NCBI GenBank assembly: GCA_963812505.1 | Contig: CAWEVM010000005.1 | Coordinates: forward strand, 124,001-188,000 | From: JAMXLO01 sp963812505 | Lineage (GTDB): Bacteria; Pseudomonadota; Alphaproteobacteria; Acetobacterales; Acetobacteraceae | Direction of reading: 5' to 3' | DNA: 64,000 bases | Shown: one piece after another, positions 1-8,553 of the stretch | Layout of the letters: each line of letters opens with the position of its first letter | Position numbering within the stretch: position 1 is the stretch's first letter | Position numbers and translations under genes: made by a program | Notes under the pieces: generated by a model | What the model saw: only the letters and a program-made list of their open reading frames with translations | Database searches by the model: none | What the model was told of the DNA's origin: nothing

Positions 1-1
1 G

Positions 2-1117
2 CCGTACATCCCGATACTCGATGTGCGCCAGGGCATCGTGCACATCATTGGCCCCGAACTGGGCATCAGCCTGCCGGGCACGACAATCGTGTGCGGTGAT
101 TCGCATACCTCGACGCACGGCGCGATGGGCGCGCTGGCGTTCGGCATCGGCACGTCCGAGGTCGAGCACGTGATGGCGACGCAGACGCTGCTGCAACAGC
201 CGGCGAAGAACATGGAAATCCGCGTCGATGGCGCGCTGGGGTTCGGCTGTTCGGGCAAGGACATCGTGCTGGCGATCATTGGCAAGATCGGCACCGCCGG
301 CGGCACGGGCCATGTGATCGAATACACCGGCGAGGCGATCCGCGCGCTCGACATGGCGGGCCGTATGACGGTGTCCAACATGACGATCGAGGCTGGCGCA
401 CGGGCCGGACTGATCGCGCCGGACGAGACGACGTTCGCCTACGTCAAGGGACGCGAATACGCACCGAAGGGCGCGGCGTGGGAGCAGGCGCTGGCGTATT
501 GGCGGACGTTGCCGACCGACGCGGGCGCGCACTACGACACCACTGTGGCGCTGCACGCGAACGATATCGCGCCGATGGTGACATGGGGCACCAGCCCGGG
601 CGCGGTGGTGCCGGTGACCGGCTCGGTGCCTGATCCGGCCGACGTCGCGGATGAAGGCCAGCGCACGCAGATGCAGCGCATGCTGGAATACATGGCGCTG
701 AAGCCTGGCCAGAAGCTGGCGGACGTGCCGATCGACGTGGTGTTCATCGGCTCCTGCACCAATGGCCGGATCGAGGACATCCGCGCCGCTGCTTCCGTCG
801 CCAAGGGCCGCCACGTGGCCGCCGGCGTGCAGGCGCTGGTGGTGCCAGGGTCGGGCCAGGTGAAGAAGCAGGCGGAAGAGGAGGGGCTGGACCGCGTGTT
901 GCTCGAGGCCGGTTTTGAGTGGCGCGATCCGTGCTGTTCGATGTGCCTCGGGATGAATCCTGACAAGCTGACGCCGGGGCAGCGCTGTGCGAGTACGTCG
1001 AACCGGAATTTTGAGGGACGACAGGGGCCGGGCGGGCGGACGCACCTGCTGTCGCCGGCGATGGCGGCGGCGGCGGCGGTGATGGGACGGCTGGCCGATG
1101 TCAGGCAGTTGGGGTGA
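2..1117 (+). CDS. leuC: 3-isopropylmalate dehydratase large subunit, 5' truncated
   Basis: Aconitase-family subunit that isomerises 2-isopropylmalate to 3-isopropylmalate in leucine biosynthesis, acting as a heterodimer with LeuD in the cytoplasm. The reading frame is open back to base 2, so the true start and roughly the first 90-100 residues lie outside the window. The GTG at 23 is internal, because homologous sequence (RQGIVHIIGPE) continues upstream of it. Visible family signatures are VCGDSHTSTHGA, FGIGTSEVEHV, and the cysteines that bind the 4Fe-4S cluster in IGSCTNGR and CCSMCLGMNPD. It is followed by leuD and leuB on the same strand, which fixes the pathway assignment over the aconitase and homoaconitase alternatives. 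Confidence 0.96.
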   Translation, partial: PYIPILDVRQGIVHIIGPELGISLPGTTIVCGDSHTSTHGAMGALAFGIGTSEVEHVMATQTLLQQPAKNMEIRVDGALGFGCSGKDIVLAIIGKIGTAGGTGHVIEYTGEAIRALDMAGRMTVSNMTIEAGARAGLIAPDETTFAYVKGREYAPKGAAWEQALAYWRTLPTDAGAHYDTTVALHANDIAPMVTWGTSPGAVVPVTGSVPDPADVADEGQRTQMQRMLEYMALKPGQKLADVPIDVVFIGSCTNGRIEDIRAAASVAKGRHVAAGVQALVVPGSGQVKKQAEEEGLDRVLLEAGFEWRDPCCSMCLGMNPDKLTPGQRCASTSNRNFEGRQGPGGRTHLLSPAMAAAAAVMGRLADVRQLG

Positions 1118-1121
1118 TCAG

Positions 1122-1219
1122 CACCCCCGCCCCAACCCTCCCCCGCTGCGCGGGAGAGGGGACACTGCGCTTTGGCCCCTCTCCCGCAGCAGCGGGGGAG
1201 GAGGGTTAGGGTGGGGGTG
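1122..1219. repeat. REP-like long inverted repeat between leuC and leuD
   Basis: Two arms of about 40 bases, one C-rich (from 1122) and the other G-rich (ending 1219), are near-perfect reverse complements separated by a short spacer around 1162-1174. Each arm carries its own small palindrome built on CCCCGCTGCGCGGG or CCCGCAGCAGCGGG. The structure resembles paired REP elements (BIME-like) and would form a strong hairpin in the leuCD mRNA. Related G/C palindromes occur at 15462-15555, 31552-31598 and 43996-44041. Confidence 0.8.
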
Positions 1220-1236
1220 CCACGAAAGGCAAGACA

Positions 1237-1857
1237 ATGGACAAATTCACCACACTGACTGCGGTCGCCGCGCCGATGCCGATGCAGAATATCGACACCG
1301 ACAAGGTGATTCCCGCGCGCTTCCTGAAGACCATCAAGCGATCGGGACTGGGTGTGCATCTGTTCGATCCGCTGCGCTTCGACAGCGAGGGCAAGGAGCG
1401 GCCGGAGTTCATCCTGAACCAGGAGCCTTACCGCAAGGCACAGATCATCGTCGCGCATGAGAATTTCGGCTGCGGCTCCTCGCGCGAGCACGCACCGTGG
1501 GCGCTGCAGGATTTCGGCATCCGCTGCATCATTGCGCCGTCGTTCGGCGATATCTTCTACAACAACAGTTTCAAGAACGGCCTGCTGCCGATCCGACTGC
1601 CGCGCGCGATCTGCGACGCGCTGATCGACGATGCGAAGCTCGGCGGCAATGCCCGCATCACCATCGACCTGGAGCGCCAGGTCGTGGTCCGGCCAAATGG
1701 CGAGGAAATCCATTTTGACATTGCCCCGTTCCGCAAGCACCTGCTGCTGAATGGCCTCGACGACATCGGCCAGACGTTGCAGCACGAGGAAATGATCAGC
1801 CACCACGAGACGCGGCAGCGCGAGCGTCATGCGTGGCTGCCATCCACAGCGGCCTGA
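1237..1857 (+). CDS. leuD: 3-isopropylmalate dehydratase small subunit
   Basis: Swivel-domain subunit of isopropylmalate isomerase, partner of LeuC. At 206 residues it has normal family length. Recognisable segments are the N-terminal MQNIDTDKVIPARFLK, the NFGCGSSREHAPWAL active-site loop, and FGDIFYNNSFKNGLLPI. The ATG at 1237 follows a GAAAGG ribosome-binding sequence. It is separated from leuC by the palindromic repeat and from leuB by 12 bases, consistent with one leuCDB transcript. Confidence 0.97.
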   Translation: MDKFTTLTAVAAPMPMQNIDTDKVIPARFLKTIKRSGLGVHLFDPLRFDSEGKERPEFILNQEPYRKAQIIVAHENFGCGSSREHAPWALQDFGIRCIIAPSFGDIFYNNSFKNGLLPIRLPRAICDALIDDAKLGGNARITIDLERQVVVRPNGEEIHFDIAPFRKHLLLNGLDDIGQTLQHEEMISHHETRQRERHAWLPSTAA

Positions 1858-1869
1858 ACGGGACCTCGG

Positions 1870-2982
1870 ATGCCTGCCAACAAGACGCTGCTGATCCTGC
1901 CGGGCGACGGCATCGGCCCTGAGGTGATGCGCGAGGTGCGCCGCATCATCGACTGGATGGCGCGACGCCGCATGGTCTCGTTCGACATCTCGGACGACCT
2001 GGTGGGCGGTGCTTCGATCGATGCGCGCGGCACGCCGATCAACGACGAGACGCTGCAGAAGGCGAAGGACGCCGACGCCATCCTGTTCGGCTCGGTCGGC
2101 GGACCCAAGTGGGACAAGCTGGGTTTTCAGCTCCGTCCGGAGCTGGCGATCCTGCGGCTGCGCAAGGAACTCGACCTGTTCGCCAATCTACGACCCGCCA
2201 CCGTGCTCGATCCGCTGGTGGATGCCTCAACGCTAAAGCGCGAGGTGGTGCGCGGGCTCGACCTGATGATCGTGCGTGAAAGCACCGGCGGCATCTATTT
2301 CGGCGAGCCGCGTGGGATTGAAACGCTGCCCAACGGCGAGAGGCGCGGCTTCGATACCGAAAGCTATACCACAAGCGAGATCGAGCGCGTCGCGCGTGTG
2401 GCGTTCGAACTGGCCCGCAAGCGCAAGAACCACGTCACCAGCGTGGAGAAGGCCAATGTGATGCAGTCGGGGTTGTTCTGGCGTCAGACCGTGACCGCGC
2501 TGCACGAGCGGGACTATGGCGACGTGCAGCTCGACCACATGTACGCCGACAACTGCGCCATGCAGCTTGTGCGCACTCCGCGGCAGTTCGACGTGATTGT
2601 CACGTCCAACATCTTCGGCGACCTGCTGTCCGATCTGGCGTCGATGCTGACCGGCAGTCTCGGCATGCTGCCGTCCGCGACACTGGGGCCGGCGGATGCG
2701 TCGGGCAAGCGCCTTGCGTTGTACGAGCCGATACACGGCTCCGCGCCCGACATCGCCGGCAAGGGCATCGCCAATCCGATGGCGCAGATTTTCAGCTTTG
2801 CCATGCTGCTGCGCTATTCGTTCGGCATGGAGGAAGACGCGGCACTGATCGAGCGCGCGTGCACCAATGTATTGGCCTCCGGTCTGCGCACCGCCGACAT
2901 CATGGCGCCAGGTACCGCAAAGGTCGGCACCAACGTCATGGGCGAGTCGATTCTGCGCGAGCTGGACAAGCTGGCGGTCTAG
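1870..2982 (+). CDS. leuB: 3-isopropylmalate dehydrogenase
   Basis: NAD-dependent oxidative decarboxylase giving 2-oxoisocaproate, the third leucine-specific step. The 370-residue length is standard. It begins with LLILPGDGIGPEVM, carries the substrate-binding arginine motif LMIVRESTGGIYFGEPRG, the catalytic YADNCAMQLVR region, and the cofactor loop HGSAPDIAGKGIANP. The metal-binding aspartates lie in SNIFGDLLSDLAS. The gene is third in leuCDB. Its TAG stop shares the CTAG at 2979-2982 with the stop codon of the opposing MFS gene, so there is essentially no intergenic space. Confidence 0.97.
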   Translation: MPANKTLLILPGDGIGPEVMREVRRIIDWMARRRMVSFDISDDLVGGASIDARGTPINDETLQKAKDADAILFGSVGGPKWDKLGFQLRPELAILRLRKELDLFANLRPATVLDPLVDASTLKREVVRGLDLMIVRESTGGIYFGEPRGIETLPNGERRGFDTESYTTSEIERVARVAFELARKRKNHVTSVEKANVMQSGLFWRQTVTALHERDYGDVQLDHMYADNCAMQLVRTPRQFDVIVTSNIFGDLLSDLASMLTGSLGMLPSATLGPADASGKRLALYEPIHGSAPDIAGKGIANPMAQIFSFAMLLRYSFGMEEDAALIERACTNVLASGLRTADIMAPGTAKVGTNVMGESILRELDKLAV

Positions 2983-4277
2983 ACCCTGGCGGGGCGGGTC
3001 TCCAGCGCGCTCAATCGTGCCGCGGCGCCGAGCGGCAGCAATGCCGCAGCGACCAGCACCATGCCGCCGACCACCAGCATCGCCACCGCGTATGTGCCAG
3101 TCAGGTCGCGCAGCACGCCGACAAGCTGCGGTGCCAGATAGCCTGAGATGTTGCCGACCGAGTTTATGGTTGCAATGCCGGCCGCTGCCGCGCCAGCGCC
3201 GAGATAGGCGGTCGGCAGGTTCCAGAACGTCGGCAACGCGGAACTGATGGCCATTCCAACCACACAGAGCGAGATCAGTTCGGCAACCGGTCTTCCGACG
3301 GTGAGACCGGCGGCGATCAGCCCTAAAGCTGCCACCAGCGTTGGGACCGTGACATGCGATACGCGTTCGCCGGTACGGTCGGAACTGCGTGAAACCACGA
3401 TCATGCCGATCGCGCCCAGGGCGGCCGGCACCGCCGCCAGATAGCTGATGACGATGTTGCTGAAGCCCATGTCTTTGATGATCAGCGGCAGGAAGAAGAC
3501 GTTCGCGTAGACGCCGAACCCGATGCAGAGATAGGCGATCGTCAGGAGAACCACGCACGGGCTGCGCAGCGCCTGCAGAGTGCCGGTGGTAGAGCCGACT
3601 GCCTCGCGTTGCTCCGAGGCGAGCTTGCCCTGCAGCCAATCCTTCTCGTCGTGCGTGAGCCAGCGTGCGTCGGCCGGCTGGTCGCACAGCACGAATGGAC
3701 CGAATGCCGCGAGCACGAGAGCGGGCGCGGCCTCGAGCAGGAAGATCCATTGCCAGCCCTGCAATCCGAGCCACCCATGCAGCGCCAGGATGTTGCCCGA
3801 GATGGGTGAACCGGTGGAGACGGCCAGCGCGGCGCAGGCGTAGAATGCGCCCATCGCCGTGCACCGGTGTCGGTCGGGGAACCAGCGTGTCATGAAGAAG
3901 ATCACGCCGGAGAAGTAGCCAGCCTCCGCGACGCCCAGCATGAATCGCACAATGACGAAGCTGGTTATGCCGGATACCAGAGCGGTTGCACCTGAACACA
4001 GTCCCCATGCGAGCATGATGGTGGTGATCCAGCGTCGCGCGCCGATGCGGGCGAGCATCACGTTGCTGGGCACCTGGAACAGGATGTAGCTCCAGAAGAA
4101 CGCGCCTGCGCCCAGGCCATATTGGGCGGCCGAGAAGCCGAGTGACTTGTTCATGGTCAACGCCGCGATGGCAACGTTGGTGCGGTCGAGCGCGTTGATG
4201 AAATAACCGATGCCAAGGAATGGCACGAGACGCCACGCGACCTTGTGCATGATGGCCTGTTCGCTGACCGGTGCCAT
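2979..4277 (-). CDS. MFS transporter, anion:cation symporter (ACS)-like
   Basis: A 432-residue inner-membrane protein with about 12 hydrophobic segments, typical of the major facilitator superfamily. The N-terminal stretch (FINALDRTNVAIAALTM, then SYILFQVPSNVMLARIGARRW) matches the ACS subfamily, which imports organic anions such as phthalate, tartrate, galactarate or 4-hydroxyphenylacetate. The substrate cannot be read from the sequence. It is transcribed alone, converging on leuB with overlapping stop codons. The ATG at 4277 is followed by the expected cytoplasmic leader MAPVSEQAIMHKVAWR. Confidence 0.88.
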   Translation of the reverse strand: MAPVSEQAIMHKVAWRLVPFLGIGYFINALDRTNVAIAALTMNKSLGFSAAQYGLGAGAFFWSYILFQVPSNVMLARIGARRWITTIMLAWGLCSGATALVSGITSFVIVRFMLGVAEAGYFSGVIFFMTRWFPDRHRCTAMGAFYACAALAVSTGSPISGNILALHGWLGLQGWQWIFLLEAAPALVLAAFGPFVLCDQPADARWLTHDEKDWLQGKLASEQREAVGSTTGTLQALRSPCVVLLTIAYLCIGFGVYANVFFLPLIIKDMGFSNIVISYLAAVPAALGAIGMIVVSRSSDRTGERVSHVTVPTLVAALGLIAAGLTVGRPVAELISLCVVGMAISSALPTFWNLPTAYLGAGAAAAGIATINSVGNISGYLAPQLVGVLRDLTGTYAVAMLVVGGMVLVAAALLPLGAAARLSALETRPARV

Positions 4278-4412
4278 GGCTTTCCTCCCGCCCGGTTTGT
4301 CGTTGGGGGCAGCATAGGTCCGGGCTGGCGGGGCTGGTGTTCAAACGGTCGTGGGGGCTGGCGAGCCTTGCCCTGCCGTCGGGCTTCGGTTAAACCCGCG
4401 CGCCCTGGCGAA

Positions 4413-4489
4413 GCGCCCGTAGCTCAATTGGATAGAGCACCAGACTACGGATCTGGGGGTTGGGAGTTCGAGTCTCTCCGGGCGCGCCA
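4413..4489 (+). tRNA. tRNA-Arg (anticodon ACG)
   Basis: A complete cloverleaf: acceptor stem GCGCCCG pairing with CGGGCGC, a D arm with AGCTCAATTGGATAGAGC, anticodon stem CCAGA/TCTGG around loop CTACGGA (anticodon ACG), a T arm with GTTCGAGTC, discriminator G and an encoded CCA end. ACG is normally modified to ICG and reads CGU, CGC and CGA. It stands alone between the MFS gene and the glycosyltransferase gene. No integrase or repeated 3' end suggesting use as an attachment site was seen. Confidence 0.96.
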
Positions 4490-4714
4490 TATTCTCTGCA
4501 GATATTCAGATATTCTTCTGTCCAGCTGTGGCTAGTTTGCCGAAACGCAGGCGCCCCGGTGCCAAGCCGGTCATCGGACCGGTCAGGAACAGCTCCACCG
4601 ATTCAACTCGATCAGGCGATCGCCAAAGAAGGCGCCGAGGCGGAGAAGCGGCATCCCGAGCGGCGCTTGGCGGGCTACGTCTGTGCCAGCACACTCTCGA
4701 CCGCGGCGGGTCTG

Positions 4715-6061
4715 TCAACACTGGGCGGCACGGCTGCACCAGTCCTGCCAGGCGAAGCGCAGTGCAGCACCAAGGCTGCGGCCGAAGCGCGGGGCATCGC
4801 ATAGGGGGCTCGCCTTGACGCGCGCGCGCAACCCGGACCTGAGTGCGGCCAGGGCCGGGAGGTCGGACGCTTTTGCCACCGCGAGCTCGACGTAGGCGGC
4901 GACATCCGGCGCCACCCAGTCGGCGAGGCCCGCATTGCTCAAATGGCTCATTGAATGGCGCGAGGCGAAGATCTCGCCTGGTACGGTGACAGTCGGCACG
5001 CCCATCCACAGCGCCTCGCAGGTGGTGAGGCCGCCGGTATAGGGAAACGGGTCCAGCACGATGTCGATGTCGTTGTACTCTCGGATGAATGCTCGATGGC
5101 CGGATGGACCACGCAGCTCTAGACGCTCCGGCGTGATACAGTGTGCGCCGAAGTCCGCAAGGATGCGGTCCGCGGTCGCCGCATCGGCGAACTGGTGCGT
5201 CTTCAGCACCAACCGGGCGTTCGACAGGCGATGCAGGATCGTGCACCAAGCGGCGATGGCGCGCGGCGTGATCTTGGCCAGGTTGTTGAAGCAGCCGAAT
5301 GTGATATAGCCGTTGGCGAGCGCCGGCAGTGGCACGACATCCGGTGCATATGGTGGCGCGCTATAACACACGTAGCCATCCGACAGCCGCAGCGGGCGCT
5401 CGGAATATACCGGCTCCAGGTCGGGCGGGATCTCCCAGCGGTCGCAGATGATCCAATCCATTTCGGCAAGGCCGGAACTGTGATTCTGCATGCCGACCCA
5501 CTTCATCTGCACCGGCGCCAGACGATACGCGCAGGCGGGCATACGTGCCGAGTTGCCGTAGCCACCAAGATCGATCAGGATGTCGATGCCGAGTTCGCGC
5601 GTCTTTACGGCAAGGGCCTTGTCATTCATTCCGTCGATATCGTGCCACTGGCGCGCAACCGTGCGGAAGCGGCGCGCCATCCAGTCCTGCGAGCTGTTCT
5701 GCGCCAGGCAGATGACCGCGAATGCGCCCGGATCAAGCGTCTCTAGCCCGGCGATCGTCAGCCAGCCGACGGGATGTGCCCTGAACGAACCCGACAGCAA
5801 GCCTATCAAGAGTGGGCGGTCGGGATCACGAATGTTGGTGAACGGGGCCAGAGTTCTCACGCGGCAGCCGGCCGGAGCAATCGCGAAGCGCTGCCAATAG
5901 TTCGGCACCGGTGGTGCCGTCACGGTACGGCAACGTATTGCACAAAGTGCGTCGCGGCCCCTCCGCATGCGGCGCAAGCGCGATGGCACGATGGACCATT
6001 TCCAGCGCCTCGTCCTGCAGCCCAAGACAGACAGTGACATTGGCCAGGGTGCAGTAATCAT
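4715..6061 (-). CDS. O-GlcNAc transferase-type (SPINDLY/GT41) catalytic half, frameshifted from the TPR half
   Basis: This frame encodes a GT-B glycosyltransferase domain of the GT41/O-linked GlcNAc transferase type. Motifs in order are DPDRPLLIGLLSGSFRAHPV, GIDILIDLGGYG, MKWVGMQNHSSGL, GCFNNLAKITPRAI and DPFPYTGGLTTCEALWMGVP. Convincing homologous sequence begins near 5900, so the residues encoded between about 5900 and 6061 are probably not translated from this frame's first ATG. In relatives this domain is fused behind TPR repeats. Here those repeats are in the neighbouring frame (5826..7079), and one extra base is needed to join them. It could be a decayed gene, a sequencing error, or two interacting polypeptides. 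The location downstream of flagellin, flbT and flaF suggests flagellin as substrate. Confidence 0.8.
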   Translation of the reverse strand: MITAPWPMSLSVLGCRTRRWKWSIVPSRLRRMRRGRDALCAIRCRTVTAPPVPNYWQRFAIAPAGCRVRTLAPFTNIRDPDRPLLIGLLSGSFRAHPVGWLTIAGLETLDPGAFAVICLAQNSSQDWMARRFRTVARQWHDIDGMNDKALAVKTRELGIDILIDLGGYGNSARMPACAYRLAPVQMKWVGMQNHSSGLAEMDWIICDRWEIPPDLEPVYSERPLRLSDGYVCYSAPPYAPDVVPLPALANGYITFGCFNNLAKITPRAIAAWCTILHRLSNARLVLKTHQFADAATADRILADFGAHCITPERLELRGPSGHRAFIREYNDIDIVLDPFPYTGGLTTCEALWMGVPTVTVPGEIFASRHSMSHLSNAGLADWVAPDVAAYVELAVAKASDLPALAALRSGLRARVKASPLCDAPRFGRSLGAALRFAWQDWCSRAAQC

Positions 6062-7079
6062 TCATCTGCTCGCCGTTACGCTCAAATGATGCAAGCAGTT
6101 CAGCCCGCGCTTCTGCATGGCGCTGCATGCGGTACAGCACCGTGGCATGCGCTCTGTGAAACCGTTGGTTCTCAGGATCAAGTTCACTGGCATGGCGCAG
6201 TTCTGTTTCTGCCTCGCGTAGTCTGTTCGCATTCGACAGCAGTTCACCGAACAGAGCAGCTGGCAGCGGCGCTTCAGGCACAAGCGCTGTTGCCGTCTCC
6301 AGCGCGTCAAGCGCTTCAGACCGGCGCCCAAGCCGTTGCAGCAGGACGCCGCGCGCCGTCGGCAGCACCGCATTCAATGGATCGCCATCGGCTGTGACCT
6401 CGAGCCATGCCAGCAGCGCCTCCTCCGAACCGGCCACACATGCGGCGTCGACCAGATGGAGTGCGTATTCCAGCGTCTGAGGCGACAAACGCAGCGCTTC
6501 GGCAAATGCCGATTCAGCGAGCGGCTTGTCACCGGTCAGCAGCAGCGCAAATCCCAAGGTGTCCCACGCCTCGGCGCGCTCGGGTGCGATTCCGCAGCAA
6601 CGCAACAGCAAATGCCGTGCCGTCTCGCCCTCTCTGCGCATGATCAACAGGCCGGCCAATCCAAGCAGTGCCGCCTCGCGCCGGGGATTGATGTCCAGAA
6701 CATGGCTAAAGGCCTGTTCAGCCTTGGCCACCTTCCCGGCGGCGCGCAAGAGCTGTGCCCGTCGCAGAGCTGGTTCGTCCCAGCCGGGAAATCGCTGTTC
6801 CAGCCGGTACATCAGCCGTACAGCGCGTTTCAGGCTACCGGCTCCTTGCTCGGCAAGCGCCATGTTCAGCAGGGTCGGCGGTGAGTTGTCGCCAAGTCCC
6901 ACAGCGGTTCGCAGGGCCGACAGCGCCTCGGCTGGCTGATCGTTGGCGAGCAGTATCATGCCGCGTGCGGCGTGACTGGCGGGCTCGGCCTGGTCTGGTG
7001 ATGCTATCTCATGCAGGAGAGCGAGAGCGCCGACCGGATCGCCGTTCTGCAACAATTCCAGCGCGGCCTCGGTAGTCAT
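5826..7079 (-). CDS. TPR-repeat half of a split O-GlcNAc transferase-like protein
   Basis: A 417-residue protein made of degenerate tetratricopeptide repeats (for example AEQAFSHVLDINPRREAALLG, AESAFAEALRLSP, AETELRHASELDPENQRFH). TPR arrays of this kind hold the acceptor protein in front of a GT41 catalytic domain. The ATG at 7079 overlaps the TGA of the upstream methyltransferase gene (ATGA, 7076-7079), implying coupled translation. The frame ends at TGA 5826, just where the catalytic domain starts in the +1 frame. Skipping a single base before this point would produce one protein of roughly 780-800 residues with the usual TPR-glycosyltransferase order. Confidence 0.82.
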   Translation of the reverse strand: MTTEAALELLQNGDPVGALALLHEIASPDQAEPASHAARGMILLANDQPAEALSALRTAVGLGDNSPPTLLNMALAEQGAGSLKRAVRLMYRLEQRFPGWDEPALRRAQLLRAAGKVAKAEQAFSHVLDINPRREAALLGLAGLLIMRREGETARHLLLRCCGIAPERAEAWDTLGFALLLTGDKPLAESAFAEALRLSPQTLEYALHLVDAACVAGSEEALLAWLEVTADGDPLNAVLPTARGVLLQRLGRRSEALDALETATALVPEAPLPAALFGELLSNANRLREAETELRHASELDPENQRFHRAHATVLYRMQRHAEARAELLASFERNGEQMNDYCTLANVTVCLGLQDEALEMVHRAIALAPHAEGPRRTLCNTLPYRDGTTGAELLAALRDCSGRLPRENSGPVHQHS

Positions 7080-8527
7080 GATCCGTTGCGCTCCAGCACC
7101 GCGAAGATCCCGGAGACCGCCGCATCTGCCTCGTTGCGCACCACCTGACGTTCCAGGGTCACAATGGTGAAGCCAAGGTCTCGCGCGACCTGGGCAATGT
7201 AGCCCTTGGAGTGCACGTACCGCCCCTGTCGCTGCAGCGCCCAGTCGCCGGCGCCATGTATCGTACCGTCGTGATCCGGCAGCAATTCCTCGACCGAAAA
7301 AATGAACCAGCCACCTGGCGCGAGCCTCGTATGGACCACCCCAAATACATCCTGCAGAGCACCAAAATAGCACATCACATCGGCTGCCAGAATCAGCGGC
7401 CAACGAGTGGTATCCGCGATCAACATCTGCAGGAGGTCAACTTCGCGCAATTCCGCATAGAGCTGCTTGGCTGCGGCAAATGCCAACATGCGCGGCGAAA
7501 CATCAACGCCGATGATCGGGCCGATCGGCAGGTCGGACACCGCGACCGCTACGAGCCCGGTACCGCAGCCGAGATCGAGTGCCGGGCCGACACGCTCGCC
7601 GGCAGCGATGACCGGATGCTGGGCGAGCACGGCATGGATCAGGCCGGGGATGCGATAGCCAAGCGATACGAGGTGCAGTTCGAAGCGATCGGCATAACCG
7701 TCGAACACAGCGCGGAGATACTCGACAGGTGCTCGCTCCGCTGCGGGCAGAGCGCCCGAGGCCGCGACCAGGTGCCGCACATACACGTCGTCCGGACCGA
7801 GCTTCAGTGCCTCGCCATAGGATTCGGCGGCCTCGTCATGTCGGCCGAGGCTCGACAGAGCGTGCCCCTTCAAGCCAAACAGACATGCGTCTGTGACGCC
7901 GGCGGCACGAGCCTCCTCGGCGAGGCGCACGGCGGTGCTGAAGTCCCGGCGACGAACCGAGAATAGCGTGGCCGCATTGCGCAGTTGGACCTGCCGGGGT
8001 GCCGCCGCGATTCCGGCGATGAGCGTGGCGAGGGCCGCGTCGGCGTTGCCTGCCGCATCCAGCGCAGCGGCGAGGCCTTCGCGATAGGCGGTATTCCCGG
8101 GATCAGCCATAATGGCCTCAGAGAGGCAGGCTACGGCATCCGCGGGGCGCTTCAGCCCCAGCATCACGATGCCGAGCAGCGCCTTGGCAACGGGATCATG
8201 GCTGTCGAGAATGACGGCCTCCGAAGCATCGGCGGCCGCGCTTTCGCTGTCATCCATTTGCAAGTGGAGTTCGGCTCGGCACTTGCGCAGGTCCGCATGG
8301 CCCGGCGACTGCCTTACAGCCTCGTCTAGCTCACCGAGCGCCAGGTCGAGCCGACCTTCGCGCATGGACAGCCGTGCGGAAAGCTCCGTCAGCCGCGGTG
8401 ATGGCGGGACAAGCCGCCGCACGGCGGCCAGCAGCAACCGGGCCGCGCTGAGGTGGCCGGCCTGGGTTAGTGACGCAATACGTTGCGTGAGTGCCTCGGC
8501 ACTCGCTGTTGTTTGTAGGTCGTGCAT
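7076..8527 (-). CDS. TPR-domain SAM-dependent methyltransferase
   Basis: A 483-residue two-part protein. Residues up to about 290 are TPR-like helical repeats (ALGELDEAVRQSPGHADLRK, AVACLSEAIMADPGNTAYRE, AAESYGEALKLGPDDVYVRH). The C-terminal part is a class I methyltransferase, with the SAM loop ALDLGCGTGLVAVAV and the acidic ribose-binding position in IIGVDVSPRMLAFA. The ATG at 8527 follows a strong AAAAGGAG site 7 bases upstream, so the in-frame extension to 8596 is not used. It overlaps the next TPR gene by ATGA. Its place among flagellin genes suggests methylation of flagellin or of its glycan, which is inference. Confidence 0.87.
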   Translation of the reverse strand: MHDLQTTASAEALTQRIASLTQAGHLSAARLLLAAVRRLVPPSPRLTELSARLSMREGRLDLALGELDEAVRQSPGHADLRKCRAELHLQMDDSESAAADASEAVILDSHDPVAKALLGIVMLGLKRPADAVACLSEAIMADPGNTAYREGLAAALDAAGNADAALATLIAGIAAAPRQVQLRNAATLFSVRRRDFSTAVRLAEEARAAGVTDACLFGLKGHALSSLGRHDEAAESYGEALKLGPDDVYVRHLVAASGALPAAERAPVEYLRAVFDGYADRFELHLVSLGYRIPGLIHAVLAQHPVIAAGERVGPALDLGCGTGLVAVAVSDLPIGPIIGVDVSPRMLAFAAAKQLYAELREVDLLQMLIADTTRWPLILAADVMCYFGALQDVFGVVHTRLAPGGWFIFSVEELLPDHDGTIHGAGDWALQRQGRYVHSKGYIAQVARDLGFTIVTLERQVVRNEADAAVSGIFAVLERNGS

Positions 8528-8553
8528 GTTGGCTCCTTTTGAGCCTGGTGTCC

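Noticed and set aside
2233..4344. 703-codon minus-strand open frame spanning leuB and the MFS gene
   Set aside because: It runs through two well-supported genes in a wrong frame and gives Arg/His-rich sequence. High-G+C shadow frame.
4413..4489. tRNA-Arg as an integration site for a mobile element
   Set aside because: No integrase or phage genes flank it, and no second copy of the tRNA 3' end was noticed downstream.
5826..5900. Programmed +1 frameshifting in the GT41 gene
   Set aside because: No slippery codon with an upstream Shine-Dalgarno-like stimulator was seen. Mutation, error or split gene are simpler.
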